From positions 1 through 64,000 of the forward strand of contig NZ_FUKU01000037.1 in the NCBI RefSeq assembly GCF_900163865.1: DNA of 64,000 bases, written 5' to 3'. How positions within the stretch are numbered: the stretch's first letter is position 1; each line of letters begins with the position of its first letter. The notes under the pieces are model-generated. The model had not been told where the DNA came from. It saw only the letters and a program-made list of their open reading frames with translations, and searched no databases. The translations under genes were made by a program, and so were the position numbers. Of the stretch, positions 24,485-34,512 are shown piece by piece. Origin of the DNA: Sphingobacterium sp. JB170. GTDB taxonomy: Bacteria; Bacteroidota; Bacteroidia; Sphingobacteriales; Sphingobacteriaceae.

Positions 24485-27400
24485 CTAAAAAGTTAATTGA
24501 AGTCCTAAGGAATATGTTCTACGATAAGGATAAGATCTACCGAAAGAGTTCTTATCGTTTTTATTATCTTCTGTATAATCTGTCTCCGGATCGATTGGAA
24601 TATCTAAATTATCAAATTCAAATAAATTCTCGCCCGAGAAGAAAATACGGAACTTCGAAAGTTTTGCACGTTCGACAACAGCCGTTGGCAGTGTGTATCC
24701 AAAGCTCAAGTTTTTCAACCGTACATAAGACATATCCAAAAGATACCTGGTTTGTGGCATGTGGTTTAATGTGGCGTTACTTTGCCCTTGATCTGTCGGG
24801 CGGTAATAGAAAGCATCTGTATTGTCCGTGGACCAGTAGTCCATTTGATGTGCATACCATGCTTCTGCAGGTCTCCATCCCGGCACATTGGCAGCGCCAC
24901 CAGCCCATACGTCGCGTTGACCGACTCCTTGAATAAAGAATCCTAGATCAAATCCTTTATAATTAAAGTCGGCTCTAAATCCATATTGATATCTCGGGTT
25001 TGAGTTCCCAATTAACTTCATGTCTCCCGAATTCTCTACCGTCCCGTCGCCGACACCGATCACGCCGTCACCATTGATATCCTGGTATTTAATATCTCCA
25101 GGACCATACTTGAACGTCGCTGTTTCATAGTATGATTGAGACGGTATACCATCAAGTAGTGTATAACTACCGTCCGCGTTGGCCGTAAAATCATCCGCTT
25201 GAAATAAGCGATCTGTTTGATAGCCCCATATCTCTCCGATAACTTTACCGGCGTAATTTGTTGACTCGCCGAGCGTGTTGATCTGCGCCTGACCATCATA
25301 TTTGGTGATTGATTCTTTAAAATCAGATAACTGACCGCTCAAGCGCATACCTAAACCATTTTCAAATTGGTGGTTGTAAGCTAACTCAAGTTCCCAGCCA
25401 TTAGTCTGCATTTCACCGTAGTTCCGCAGTGGCGAAGTCGCCCCAAAACTCGATGGCAACACGACACCACCTGTAATTAGATCAGACACCGTTCTTCTAA
25501 ACCGATTGAAAGTAACGTTAAACTTGTTATTAAAAAATGCTGCGTCAACACCAATCTCTTTTGTTGTTACCGTCTCCCACGTTAATCCCTGTGAAACGAT
25601 AGAAGGTGAAGTCATCGTATTTTGGTTTACCCCATCGATCACCCATCCCGATTCCGCTGGACTCAAAGTAGAAAGATATAACCCTGAAGGGACCGTCTGA
25701 TTACCAACGCTACCCCACGATGCTCTAACTTTTAGAAAATCAAGATATGGTCTCGACCAATCCATAAATTCTTCTTTAGACACCACATACCCAAGGGATG
25801 CTGCAGGGAAAAAGCCCCAAACATTTGAAGAATTAAAACGCGATGATCCGTCATAACGTGCAAGAACCTCAAACAAGAACTTATCCGCATAATCGTAGTT
25901 CACACGTCCGAAGAAACCTAAGGTTGACCAGTGCGAAGCGGAAGAATTACCTGACATCGCACCAGTGGCCAATCCCAGTTGTGGGAAATCTTGATCCAAT
26001 AGGCCTAGACGTTGCGACCATACCATATCATCTTTATAAAGCTCCGCGTTTGCACCCGCCATCACTTTAAAGTTATGGAGGTCATAGCTCTTATTATATG
26101 TTGCATACACATTACCCACATGCCTATCGGTTACCGTACGGTCTTTACGAGCGCGGTCATAGGTTGCGCCCGTGTAGGAAAGGTATTCAAAATCCGTTTT
26201 ATTCCAAAAATCCCATCCGGTAACAGACCCGCCATTCTCATCGTAATTATTACTGTACTGCGAATAAGTATAATCTGCATCGATGGTAAGTCCAGGCATT
26301 ATTGTCGCCGTTCCACCAAATGTGAAACGAGCCATATTTAAACGACGCTCGTTCATACTTGCTTGCTCCACGTCGGTTATGGCGTTACGCATTGGTAATC
26401 CATCAACAGTACCGTAAGGGTAGTTGCGCTGCCAACGGTATAGGTAGAACCATGGTTCATATACCGACCCGTTGTACGAAAATGGCTTATTCACCGTTGA
26501 GCTGGAATACAATACTTTTGCATAACCAGTTAACCAATCAGTAATGTCCGCATTCACGCCCAAATTGAAATTGTATCGGCTATATTTATCTTCGTTAACC
26601 TTCAATACACCCTTTTGCGATACCATCCCGAACCCGGCGTTGTAATTGATCTTATCCGATCCGCCCGTAATATTCAAGTTATGGTTCTGCTGCGGGGTAA
26701 GGTCCTTGATAAACATATCTTCGGCATCCCAGGTCCTATGAAAATATAAATAACCATCTTTCACCTCATAGTCACGACCTTCAATCATCTCTGGTCCTAA
26801 ATCTTGTCCGCCATATTGCTGCTCCCATTCGGCCATTTTCTCAATCGCATAATCGTCGTAGCGTATACCAAGGTTATTGTACCCTGTCGATGAAGGATTG
26901 GCGCGCTGGAAAGCTAACAGCCCTGCTTGAGCACCTTCCGCACCGCCCGCAATTTCTAATGTCGTCGTCGGCGATTGGAGCGCGATATTGTTTGAATAAT
27001 TTATAGCTGTCTTGGTGTTTCTTTTACCAGACTTAGTCTTGATAAGTATCACACCCCATGCCGCACGTGATCCATATATCGCCGCCGAAGCATCTTTTAC
27101 GACACTCATCGTTTCGATATCAGTTGGATTGATCATCGCAAGACTAGGTACCTCAACACCGTCGACCAAGATGAGCGGAGATGCTCCTCCGGAAGTTTGC
27201 AGCGAACCGCTTACACCCCGTAAGCGAATTGTCGGATCACCACCAAGGTCACCACTAGGTGTAGATACCGAGAGCCCAGATACGGCACCTTGTAGCGCAC
27301 GACCGGCATCTGTGATAGGACGGGTTTCAAATGTTTTTTCCGCATCAACCGTCGATACCGATCCTGTAATATTAGAACGTTTTTGCGAACCGTATCCCAC

Positions 27401-27775
27401 GACAACAACTTCGTCCAACGTTGTGTCGCCCGCTTCCATCGTCACATCCAATTCGCTTCCGCTCACAACGGCTTCTTGATCAAGATACCCTAAGTAACTG
27501 AACCGTAATGTCGCACCTGCAGGCGCTTGTATCGTATAATTACCTTCGCTATTGGTGCTTGTAGAAATTGTACTTCCTACAACAGAAACTGTCACACCAC
27601 GTATTGGTCCGTCCGCTCCCGTTACTTTTCCTTTAACAGCATTTTGTTGAATACCGTCTAATAGAAGAGTCGACGTTTCCGAAAGATGAGCTACATCTAG
27701 TAACGTCCTTTTGGCTACCGCATCGGTAGAGACAACCAATCCTAGAGCAACAGAAAACAGTAATGATTTTCTCAT
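24485..27775 (-). CDS. SusC/RagA-type TonB-dependent transporter, pair 2
   Basis: A 1096-residue outer-membrane importer: signal peptide MRKSLLFSVALGLVVST, carboxypeptidase-regulatory-like domain (about 47-118), TonB-box-like DEVVVVGYGSQKR (about 122-134), plug with PLILVDGVEVPSL and ETMSVVKDASAAIYGSRAAWGVILIKTKSG, and a C-terminal barrel ending RRTYSLGLQLTF. The barrel includes a calcium-site-like DINGDGVIGVGDGTV loop often seen in SusC proteins. No STN domain. It is preceded by about 165 bp of AT-rich non-coding sequence after the NamZ terminator, where its own promoter must lie. Confidence 0.95.
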   Translation of the reverse strand: MRKSLLFSVALGLVVSTDAVAKRTLLDVAHLSETSTLLLDGIQQNAVKGKVTGADGPIRGVTVSVVGSTISTSTNSEGNYTIQAPAGATLRFSYLGYLDQEAVVSGSELDVTMEAGDTTLDEVVVVGYGSQKRSNITGSVSTVDAEKTFETRPITDAGRALQGAVSGLSVSTPSGDLGGDPTIRLRGVSGSLQTSGGASPLILVDGVEVPSLAMINPTDIETMSVVKDASAAIYGSRAAWGVILIKTKSGKRNTKTAINYSNNIALQSPTTTLEIAGGAEGAQAGLLAFQRANPSSTGYNNLGIRYDDYAIEKMAEWEQQYGGQDLGPEMIEGRDYEVKDGYLYFHRTWDAEDMFIKDLTPQQNHNLNITGGSDKINYNAGFGMVSQKGVLKVNEDKYSRYNFNLGVNADITDWLTGYAKVLYSSSTVNKPFSYNGSVYEPWFYLYRWQRNYPYGTVDGLPMRNAITDVEQASMNERRLNMARFTFGGTATIMPGLTIDADYTYSQYSNNYDENGGSVTGWDFWNKTDFEYLSYTGATYDRARKDRTVTDRHVGNVYATYNKSYDLHNFKVMAGANAELYKDDMVWSQRLGLLDQDFPQLGLATGAMSGNSSASHWSTLGFFGRVNYDYADKFLFEVLARYDGSSRFNSSNVWGFFPAASLGYVVSKEEFMDWSRPYLDFLKVRASWGSVGNQTVPSGLYLSTLSPAESGWVIDGVNQNTMTSPSIVSQGLTWETVTTKEIGVDAAFFNNKFNVTFNRFRRTVSDLITGGVVLPSSFGATSPLRNYGEMQTNGWELELAYNHQFENGLGMRLSGQLSDFKESITKYDGQAQINTLGESTNYAGKVIGEIWGYQTDRLFQADDFTANADGSYTLLDGIPSQSYYETATFKYGPGDIKYQDINGDGVIGVGDGTVENSGDMKLIGNSNPRYQYGFRADFNYKGFDLGFFIQGVGQRDVWAGGAANVPGWRPAEAWYAHQMDYWSTDNTDAFYYRPTDQGQSNATLNHMPQTRYLLDMSYVRLKNLSFGYTLPTAVVERAKLSKFRIFFSGENLFEFDNLDIPIDPETDYTEDNKNDKNSFGRSYPYRRTYSLGLQLTF

Positions 27776-27940
27776 AGCTAGTTAGTTTGTTTTAATTAAA
27801 GATTGTACCATAAAATAGAGTTGTGCGTTTTTTCAAAAAATTAAAATCAATTAATGCTAAAAACCGCACTAATATCGTTAAAAATATGTTAAACAAAAGA
27901 AATTCATGCGTTTTTTAACAGCTTTTGCCGTAAAACAAAA

Positions 27941-27964
27941 AAAACACGCACGAGGCGTGTTTTT
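27941..27964 (-). terminator. Terminator after the NamZ-type gene
   Basis: Stem AACACGC / GCGTGTT with loop ACGAG, extended by flanking A/T pairs and a T run on the minus strand, 17 bp after the stop of the gene at 27982. It shares its stem sequence with the terminator at 22661-22686. Confidence 0.85.
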
Positions 27965-27981
27965 AAAAAATATCAAAAGAA

Positions 27982-29202
27982 TTACTCGAAATCGGGATAA
28001 AGCAAATATTTGCTCCGCATAATTTTATATTCTTTCAAATCTTCCTGCCAAGTTTTACGAATTTCATCTTCTGTTTTCCCAGCTAGAATTTGTTTTCTTA
28101 ACACATCGGTTCCCGCCAGTTTATCAAAAAACTCCGGACGCGCAAAGAATTCACTTTTATCCGGCATTTTATTATAAAAATCCAACACATATTTCAGCGT
28201 AAATTTCTCCGCATTAGCATTCAAATCACGAAGGTCTTCTCCATACATAGTCTCGCCTTTACCCTCGACATGCTTAACCATTCCTGATTTTTCTCCAGGA
28301 ACAAATTCAAAATCACCATATACAGGGTCATTGTAGCCTACAACCTGGAATGGCCATTCGGTGCCGCGTCCAACTGAAATATCGGTCCCTTCAAACAAAC
28401 ATAATGAACCGTATAACCGGACAGAAAGATGATTCGGCAAACTTGGAGAGGGAACAACAGGAAGTTCGTACACCATGCTGTGATCCCATCCTTTAACAGG
28501 AATTACGGTTAATTTACACTCTTCACCACCATTTAACCATTTCTCACCATTGATCATTTTTGCAAGCTCCCCAACGGTGAGTCCATGAATCATCGCTATT
28601 TTATGGAAAGAGACATTAGACTTAAATTTATCGTCCTTGCGAACCGGGCCATCCACTTGGTCACCACACGGATTCGGACGGTCCAATACGATAAGCTGCT
28701 TATTATGTTTTACGCATAGATCCATCACCCGGTGCAACGAGGTGATATAAGTATAAAACCGTGCCCCCACATCCTGCAAATCGAAAATCATCACATCAAT
28801 GGACTGTACGATAGAATCTTGCTTTTCATTTTTACCATATAAGGTATAGAGCGGAAGGCCGGTTTGCTCATCTACTTCATTACTCACCTTTTCACCACGT
28901 TCGACTTTCCCGCGAAACCCGTGCTCGGGAGCAAAAGCGAAACGCAAATCTACTTTCTCACGCACTAACACATCAACTAAGTGCTCTTTGTTTTGGCCAA
29001 CCACAGATGTCTGGTTGCCCATCAGGCCTACTTTTTTACCTTTCAATAATGGCAAATATTCGGTAAGTTGATCCGCAGCTGTTTCAATGTGTATCGCTGA
29101 GTCTTGCGATTCCATGTTTGCATCTTCTTTCGCGCTCTTGGAGTTACCCGCACTGCAGGAACCCAATGTGAGTGTTAATAGGGTAAATACCTTCCAATTC
29201 AT
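27982..29202 (-). CDS. namZ: Exo-beta-N-acetylmuramidase NamZ (DUF1343, GH171), lipoprotein
   Basis: A 406-residue lipoprotein (lipobox LGSC, Cys16, a short signal peptide) of the DUF1343 family, whose characterised members are NamZ exo-beta-N-acetylmuramidases that remove non-reducing-end MurNAc from peptidoglycan chains. Family signatures are all present: LMGNQTSVVGQN, FAPEHGFRGKVERGE, FDLQDVGARFYTYI, LDRPNPCGDQVDGP, VVPSPSLPNHLS, and LFEGTDISVGRGTEWPFQVVG. It has its own transcription unit between SusCD pairs 2 and 3, with a terminator after it and a separate promoter-like element before it. As a cell-envelope lipoprotein it could act in the periplasm or on the surface, releasing MurNAc that MurQ later uses. 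Family assignment is firm; the activity of this copy is inferred. Confidence 0.9.
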   Translation of the reverse strand: MNWKVFTLLTLTLGSCSAGNSKSAKEDANMESQDSAIHIETAADQLTEYLPLLKGKKVGLMGNQTSVVGQNKEHLVDVLVREKVDLRFAFAPEHGFRGKVERGEKVSNEVDEQTGLPLYTLYGKNEKQDSIVQSIDVMIFDLQDVGARFYTYITSLHRVMDLCVKHNKQLIVLDRPNPCGDQVDGPVRKDDKFKSNVSFHKIAMIHGLTVGELAKMINGEKWLNGGEECKLTVIPVKGWDHSMVYELPVVPSPSLPNHLSVRLYGSLCLFEGTDISVGRGTEWPFQVVGYNDPVYGDFEFVPGEKSGMVKHVEGKGETMYGEDLRDLNANAEKFTLKYVLDFYNKMPDKSEFFARPEFFDKLAGTDVLRKQILAGKTEDEIRKTWQEDLKEYKIMRSKYLLYPDFE

Positions 29203-29226
29203 ATTCTTGCGTTTTTAATTGTTAAA

Positions 29227-29234
29227 CAAACATA
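29227..29234 (-). promoter_or_regulatory. Promoter -7 element for the NamZ-type gene
   Basis: On the minus strand this reads TATGTTTG, an exact match to the Bacteroidota -7 consensus TAnnTTTG, 24 bp upstream of the namZ start. No matching -33 TTTG is visible about 20 bp further upstream. Its position just after the terminator of SusD pair 3 supports independent transcription of namZ. Confidence 0.5.
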
Positions 29235-29256
29235 AACAAGAAAAATGATTTAAAAA

Positions 29257-29284
29257 AATTCCCGAACAATTTGTTCGGGAATTT
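29257..29284 (-). terminator. Terminator after SusCD pair 3
   Basis: An inverted repeat AAATTCCCGAACA / TGTTCGGGAATTT with a very short loop, ending in T's on the minus strand, 15 bp after the SusD stop at 29300. Confidence 0.8.
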
Positions 29285-29299
29285 GAAGTTTTACACAGT

Positions 29300-31075
29300 T
29301 TACTCCGCTGAATCCCACCAAACCGGGAATGACCAAATATCGTCACTTGCTGCATTTGGATGCGATGCTTTAAAGTTCTCTGCATTATAGTTTATTTCGT
29401 GCGAAACCTGCATAATCCTTCTAAACTGCTTGCCGAGCGGAATTTTGGTTTGGGCCTGCGCAGTTCTGGTATATTCATAAGGAACCTCCCATCCCAAATA
29501 CGACTCCGAACTGAAGTCATGCCTGCGCATGTCGTTCCAGTTTTGCTGCGAAAATGAAAGCGCGATAAACTTTTGCGTCATAATTTTACCCATAGTAAGA
29601 TCTCCAACCGCGCCAATTCCTTTTTCTAAAAAGCGGTCTATTTTATCCTCGCTCATCGGCGATTTACTTGGATTTACATCTCCATAGGTCGCCAGTTTCG
29701 TATTCATCAAATCAATATGTGCTTTAATCCCCTCTTTGTACGCCGCGAAGGCGCCGGCTTTATCGCCCTTGCGCATCAAAACCTCTGCTTTAATGAAACA
29801 CATCTCCGAATAAACCAACAGGTGCGTGGGTGCGTCCGGGCGTGAGTAAAACGTTCCAGAAGCCGCTACTGTTCCATCGTCCCATTTGAATATATCGGTT
29901 ACATCTTTATTGTACCCAATGGAACTACTTCGAAAAGAAACATACACTGTATCACCCCAGCGCGCTTTATCGGCAGAATTTATATACCAACTGTGCGGCG
30001 CAATCGTGCGTCCATTATTGGTAATCGATTTGGAATCTGCATTATAGGCCGCGGCGATGGGTCCAGCAGTCATGCGAATATCCGAGCTCATATCGACTCC
30101 TTTTGAGCGTATAAACTTTTTAGGTGTTCCATATTCTGCCCATGGAATTAATTTATCCGCACGTGGATCTTCTACGCCGTAATTCGCGAAATTGGTCAAG
30201 ATGTCTTCATACCACTTAGAGACACGGATATTACTGTTCATTCCAACATTGTCAAAAACAATAGAGGCCATTAACGGGTCGCCAAACAAAACATCACCAG
30301 TATTATCAGTAGCAATATCGACGTGATTAACCACCGTACTCTCGCCATTTGATAATGGTGCTTTTTCTAACGCCGCCAGGATTTCGTCTGGATTATAGCG
30401 ATCCGATTTTTTAGATAAATTATTCAGCCACCGTGCTTTCAGGCCGTAACAAAGTTTCAACCATTTGTTAATGTCACCGCTATTCCAACTATCCCCTTCT
30501 GCTAAAGAGACCGCAGTAACCGGCTGCTCCATGTTAAAATAGATGATCGCGGAGTCAATATCGGCTAAACAGCCTTCAAAAATCGTTTTTCCATCATCGA
30601 ATTTTGGCGTTATATCACCGGTAACCGCCTCGGTATATGGCATTTCTCCATACCAATCGGTCATCAGCATATAACCAACCGCTTTCATGACCTTAGCTGC
30701 GCCCAGGTAATGATAGGCCTGTTCTTGCTGAGCTCGCTTTTCTAGATCCCCAATATTAGAGGCTGCCGTAACAAAGAAAAATTGGTAGGGCGTAGTGGAG
30801 ATACCCGCTATAGGATTCCATCCAGCCACCATGCTTTGCGACGCAGTACTATTGACAAACGAAAGCTGCTGCGTGATATAACCCGCTCTAGCGCCAGCCG
30901 TTCCTAAAGCATATAACACATGATGTTGTATCCATGGCAATCGGCTATTGATCGTTGCGACTTCGGCAGATGGGTTACTCGGATCTACATTCACATCGAG
31001 CCAGCTTTCCTTACAGGAGGAAAACGACAAGGCAATGCAGCATATATATAAGATATTTTTTATTCCTTTCATCAT
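29300..31075 (-). CDS. SusD/RagB-type nutrient-binding lipoprotein (SusD-like_2), pair 3
   Basis: A 591-residue lipoprotein with lipobox SFSSC and mature start CKESWLDVNVDPSNPSAEV, the SusD-like_2 branch as in pair 1. Typical elements are YHYLGAAKVMKAVGYMLMTD followed by WYGEMPYTEAV, DINKWLKLCYGLKARWLNNL and MCFIKAEVLMRKGDKAGAFAAY. Its start lies 8 bp after the SusC stop. Pairs 1 and 3 share this branch while pair 2 does not, so the three pairs probably do not all bind the same ligand. Confidence 0.92.
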   Translation of the reverse strand: MMKGIKNILYICCIALSFSSCKESWLDVNVDPSNPSAEVATINSRLPWIQHHVLYALGTAGARAGYITQQLSFVNSTASQSMVAGWNPIAGISTTPYQFFFVTAASNIGDLEKRAQQEQAYHYLGAAKVMKAVGYMLMTDWYGEMPYTEAVTGDITPKFDDGKTIFEGCLADIDSAIIYFNMEQPVTAVSLAEGDSWNSGDINKWLKLCYGLKARWLNNLSKKSDRYNPDEILAALEKAPLSNGESTVVNHVDIATDNTGDVLFGDPLMASIVFDNVGMNSNIRVSKWYEDILTNFANYGVEDPRADKLIPWAEYGTPKKFIRSKGVDMSSDIRMTAGPIAAAYNADSKSITNNGRTIAPHSWYINSADKARWGDTVYVSFRSSSIGYNKDVTDIFKWDDGTVAASGTFYSRPDAPTHLLVYSEMCFIKAEVLMRKGDKAGAFAAYKEGIKAHIDLMNTKLATYGDVNPSKSPMSEDKIDRFLEKGIGAVGDLTMGKIMTQKFIALSFSQQNWNDMRRHDFSSESYLGWEVPYEYTRTAQAQTKIPLGKQFRRIMQVSHEINYNAENFKASHPNAASDDIWSFPVWWDSAE

Positions 31076-31083
31076 TCAAAGAT

Positions 31084-34000
31084 TTAAAATTTAACATTCA
31101 GACCAAACGAAACGCCTGCAGTAGCAGGCACACCATTATAATCAATTCCAACGGAACTCGAACCAATAACGCCGGAGCCAGCTGCCGAAGTTTCAGGATC
31201 CATTCCTTTATAATTCGTTAACAGCCACAAGTTCGTTCCGGTAAGTGTCGCTGTCAATCCTTTAATGGCTTTGGATAGGCTTGCCGATTTCAACAATTCA
31301 CTTGAGAAATCATACGACAAGGAAACCGAGCGCAAACGCAACCAATTTGTATTAGTCATAAAATTAGCGCTCTCCCGGGCGTAATAATCCGACCAATAAT
31401 CTTGAATGATCTTACGACCACTTGTTGATACCCCTTTGATATCATACATCTGATCGGCCTCAAACGTAAACGTCTTATTCTCATAAATCGGATCCTCTGC
31501 AGTACCACCATTTTGAACAGCCCCGTCCAATGTAAGTACATCCCTTTCCATCGAGCGTTTACTCATCCCCTTTCCAGTCATATAATAATCGGTTCCATTG
31601 TAAATATCACCTCCTATTCTAAAATCAAACAGGAATGAAAGATTAAGATTTTTGTATTGAATACTGTTGTTAAAGCCTCCAGATAGCTTAGGTTCGCGAT
31701 TACCGATTGCATAGGTTGTCGCATTATCGCTTGTCGGCATACCTGTATCGGCATCCAGCACAACTGTTCCGTCTGGCGTACGTGTCCATTTCGACCCCGA
31801 TATAGCCATGAAGTCGCCACCGTTAAATGATGCAGCCTTCGCATTACCCACCTGCACGTCTGTTACATACAATACATCCAAGCCCTGGATGAGGTTATCC
31901 ACTCGCCCTTTGTTCCGCGACATATTAATACTTGATTCCCAAACCAAGCCTTCTTTAACAATAGGCTTCCCGGTTAAAGAAAGCTCCATTCCCTTGTTAT
32001 AGATATCTCCTCCGTTAACCGACATAAAGATATACCCAGTAGACTGTCCAGTTCTAGGAGACAGAATTTGATTGTATGAATTGTTGGTGTAATAAGCATA
32101 GTCGACACCCAATCTACCTCCAAAAAAGCGCAGTTCAGCACCAATTTCAAACGAATTTGTATTTTCTGGTTTCAGCACCGGATTTCCCTTTTGCCAATTA
32201 TTTCCAGTCCCAATCAATCCGCCTAAGAACTCTCGTGAAGGCCACAGGTATGTATTTGTAACATATGGACTCGCATCCTTACCAACTCGTGCCCATGAAG
32301 CCCGAAGTTTACCGAAATTTAACCAGTTGAAACTCTCGTTATCTTTTAGAAGTTCAGTGAATACGAAACTACCACCAACCGACGGATAGAAGTACGATCT
32401 ATTAGCTACCGGAAGCGTTGAAGTCCAGTCGTTACGGCCGGTAACATTCAAAAACAACATATCCTTGTACGAGCCCCGGAGTTCCCCATAAAGCCCAAAT
32501 AGTCGTCTATCCGTATTTACAACGCGTAACTGTTCGTTGGCATCAATGATATTCTCGAAGCTGTAAAAATTTTCAACAGCGAAATCATACCCTACGCGAC
32601 CATTCGTTGTCGTCGTGGTTTGTTCAGAGAAAAAACCGACCAGCGCACCGAAATCGAAATCACCGACTTTCTTATTGAAGTTCGACATCAGGTTTGAGGA
32701 CCAATAATTGAATTTTACGTCGCTCTCGGACATCATACCATTTTGCCAGATATCTTTTACGGCGCCCTGCTCACCAATGATCGTTGAATTTTGCGTCAGA
32801 TAGCTATCGGTACCCAACCGGTAAGAAACGTTCCACCAGTCGAACAGGTCAACATTCGCATTGATATTTCCGGTGAACCGCTCTGTCTTGTCCCCCAAAG
32901 TATTTCTGTTTAATATCCAATATGGATTCTCTACGTCATCCTTCAATTCTTGTAGACCATCGAACATCCGATATTTAGAACCATCCTCATTGAGGTATTT
33001 CCTCATATCGTCATTACGCGACCACCCGTAGGTGGAATTCATTGCTCCGGTTCCGCCGGAGTCATAAAGCCCTGCCGAGGTTAGCGTTTTATCGGTATTT
33101 GCACGTGAATACGCGACATTTGCACCAACGGTTAATTTACCGTATTTCTGATCACCGTTGAAACGGAACGTCGTCTTATCAAAACCGGTAGTTGGTACGA
33201 TACCTTTCTGATCAAAGCGCGAAGCGGAAACATAAAAGGATCCATTTTTACTTCCTCCCGATAGACTCACGTTATTATCAAATGACGACGAATTCTGGAA
33301 GAAATCCTCGATGTTATTATACATCGTTTCCCCTTGAGCAAACGCTTCTCCCCAAGAATCGGTCGTATAGGTGTCTAGCACGCCCGCCGAGTTATACATA
33401 CCTCGTTTAAATCTATCTTGCTGCTCTGGCAAGCGGTTAACCCAATTTGTCGAAGCGCGTGATGAAAAGCTAATCACTGCGCTTCCCTCCTTCCCTCTTT
33501 TGGTGGTAATTATAACCGCTCCCGCCGCAGCACGAGATCCATAAAGAGCCGCAGCTGCCGGTCCTTTGAGCACCGATACATTTTCGATATCCTCTGGGTT
33601 CACATCCATAATACGGTTGGCATTTGTCGTGGCAGTTGCCTGCGCACCATCAAAAGCACTGTTTCCCCCGATAACCGTCGAGTTATCGTAAATTACCCCA
33701 TCGACCACAAAAAGTGGTTGGTTATCGCGCTCTAAGGATGTTCCTCCCCGTAGAATAATCTGACTACCGGCCCCCGCCGCACCAGAGGTTTGCGTGACAT
33801 TTACCCCTGCAATTTTACCTGCCAAGGAGTTAATGACATTCGGGCTTTTATTTTTCATAAGTTCGGCCGCTCCGATATCTTGCGCAGCGTATCCTAATGC
33901 TTTTTTTTCGCGTTTGATCCCCATAGCCGTAACGATTACTTCGTCTAATGCCTGATCATCGGCAACGAGAGCAACCTTCAGATGCGTAGCGGAAGCAACA

Positions 34001-34299
34001 ATATCCTGCGATACATACCCTACCGCAGAAAACCGTAATGTACTTCCGCGCGCCGCGGCGATAGAAAAAACACCGTTTTGATCAGTTTGCGTAACCGTGG
34101 TGCTGCCCACCACCATGACTGTCACGCCAGCGACAGATCCGGATACAGAGGAAACGGTTCCGGTGATTTGGTTTTGATTAAATACTCCGGTCTTGTTCAG
34201 TGCGGGATACGATTTCCTTGCGTGAGCAGCGACATGATCTGCAAAGGAAGTTTGTACCACACAACCCAAAGCTACAGAGAGTAGTAAAGCTTTTCTCAT
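31084..34299 (-). CDS. SusC/RagA-type TonB-dependent transporter, pair 3
   Basis: A 1071-residue outer-membrane importer: signal peptide MRKALLLSVALGCVVQTSFA, carboxypeptidase-regulatory-like domain (about 43-115), TonB-box-like LDEVIVTAMGIKREKKALGYA (about 118-137), plug with PLFVVDGVIYDNS and ENVSVLKGPAAAALYGSRAAAGAVIITTKRG, and a barrel ending VPATAGVSFGLNVKF. No STN domain. It forms a two-gene operon with its SusD. About 210 bp of AT-rich sequence with no obvious promoter consensus separate it from the amidase gene stop at 34513. Confidence 0.95.
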   Translation of the reverse strand: MRKALLLSVALGCVVQTSFADHVAAHARKSYPALNKTGVFNQNQITGTVSSVSGSVAGVTVMVVGSTTVTQTDQNGVFSIAAARGSTLRFSAVGYVSQDIVASATHLKVALVADDQALDEVIVTAMGIKREKKALGYAAQDIGAAELMKNKSPNVINSLAGKIAGVNVTQTSGAAGAGSQIILRGGTSLERDNQPLFVVDGVIYDNSTVIGGNSAFDGAQATATTNANRIMDVNPEDIENVSVLKGPAAAALYGSRAAAGAVIITTKRGKEGSAVISFSSRASTNWVNRLPEQQDRFKRGMYNSAGVLDTYTTDSWGEAFAQGETMYNNIEDFFQNSSSFDNNVSLSGGSKNGSFYVSASRFDQKGIVPTTGFDKTTFRFNGDQKYGKLTVGANVAYSRANTDKTLTSAGLYDSGGTGAMNSTYGWSRNDDMRKYLNEDGSKYRMFDGLQELKDDVENPYWILNRNTLGDKTERFTGNINANVDLFDWWNVSYRLGTDSYLTQNSTIIGEQGAVKDIWQNGMMSESDVKFNYWSSNLMSNFNKKVGDFDFGALVGFFSEQTTTTTNGRVGYDFAVENFYSFENIIDANEQLRVVNTDRRLFGLYGELRGSYKDMLFLNVTGRNDWTSTLPVANRSYFYPSVGGSFVFTELLKDNESFNWLNFGKLRASWARVGKDASPYVTNTYLWPSREFLGGLIGTGNNWQKGNPVLKPENTNSFEIGAELRFFGGRLGVDYAYYTNNSYNQILSPRTGQSTGYIFMSVNGGDIYNKGMELSLTGKPIVKEGLVWESSINMSRNKGRVDNLIQGLDVLYVTDVQVGNAKAASFNGGDFMAISGSKWTRTPDGTVVLDADTGMPTSDNATTYAIGNREPKLSGGFNNSIQYKNLNLSFLFDFRIGGDIYNGTDYYMTGKGMSKRSMERDVLTLDGAVQNGGTAEDPIYENKTFTFEADQMYDIKGVSTSGRKIIQDYWSDYYARESANFMTNTNWLRLRSVSLSYDFSSELLKSASLSKAIKGLTATLTGTNLWLLTNYKGMDPETSAAGSGVIGSSSVGIDYNGVPATAGVSFGLNVKF

Positions 34300-34512
34300 A
34301 ATAGAAGTGTTAGTATTAATTCATAAAAAGGCAAGCTCGTTTGTCTTTCCGAGAACAATAGTAAACTATTTTTAGGAATTGTGCAATATTTTGCAACAGT
34401 AGTTGATCAATATCGCACAAAAACACAGATAATTTTCAACAAACACGAACATTGAGTCAGAAAAACAGAAGAAAGCCTGCAAAAAGAAAGAACATAGCTA
34501 ACAGAGATGGAA

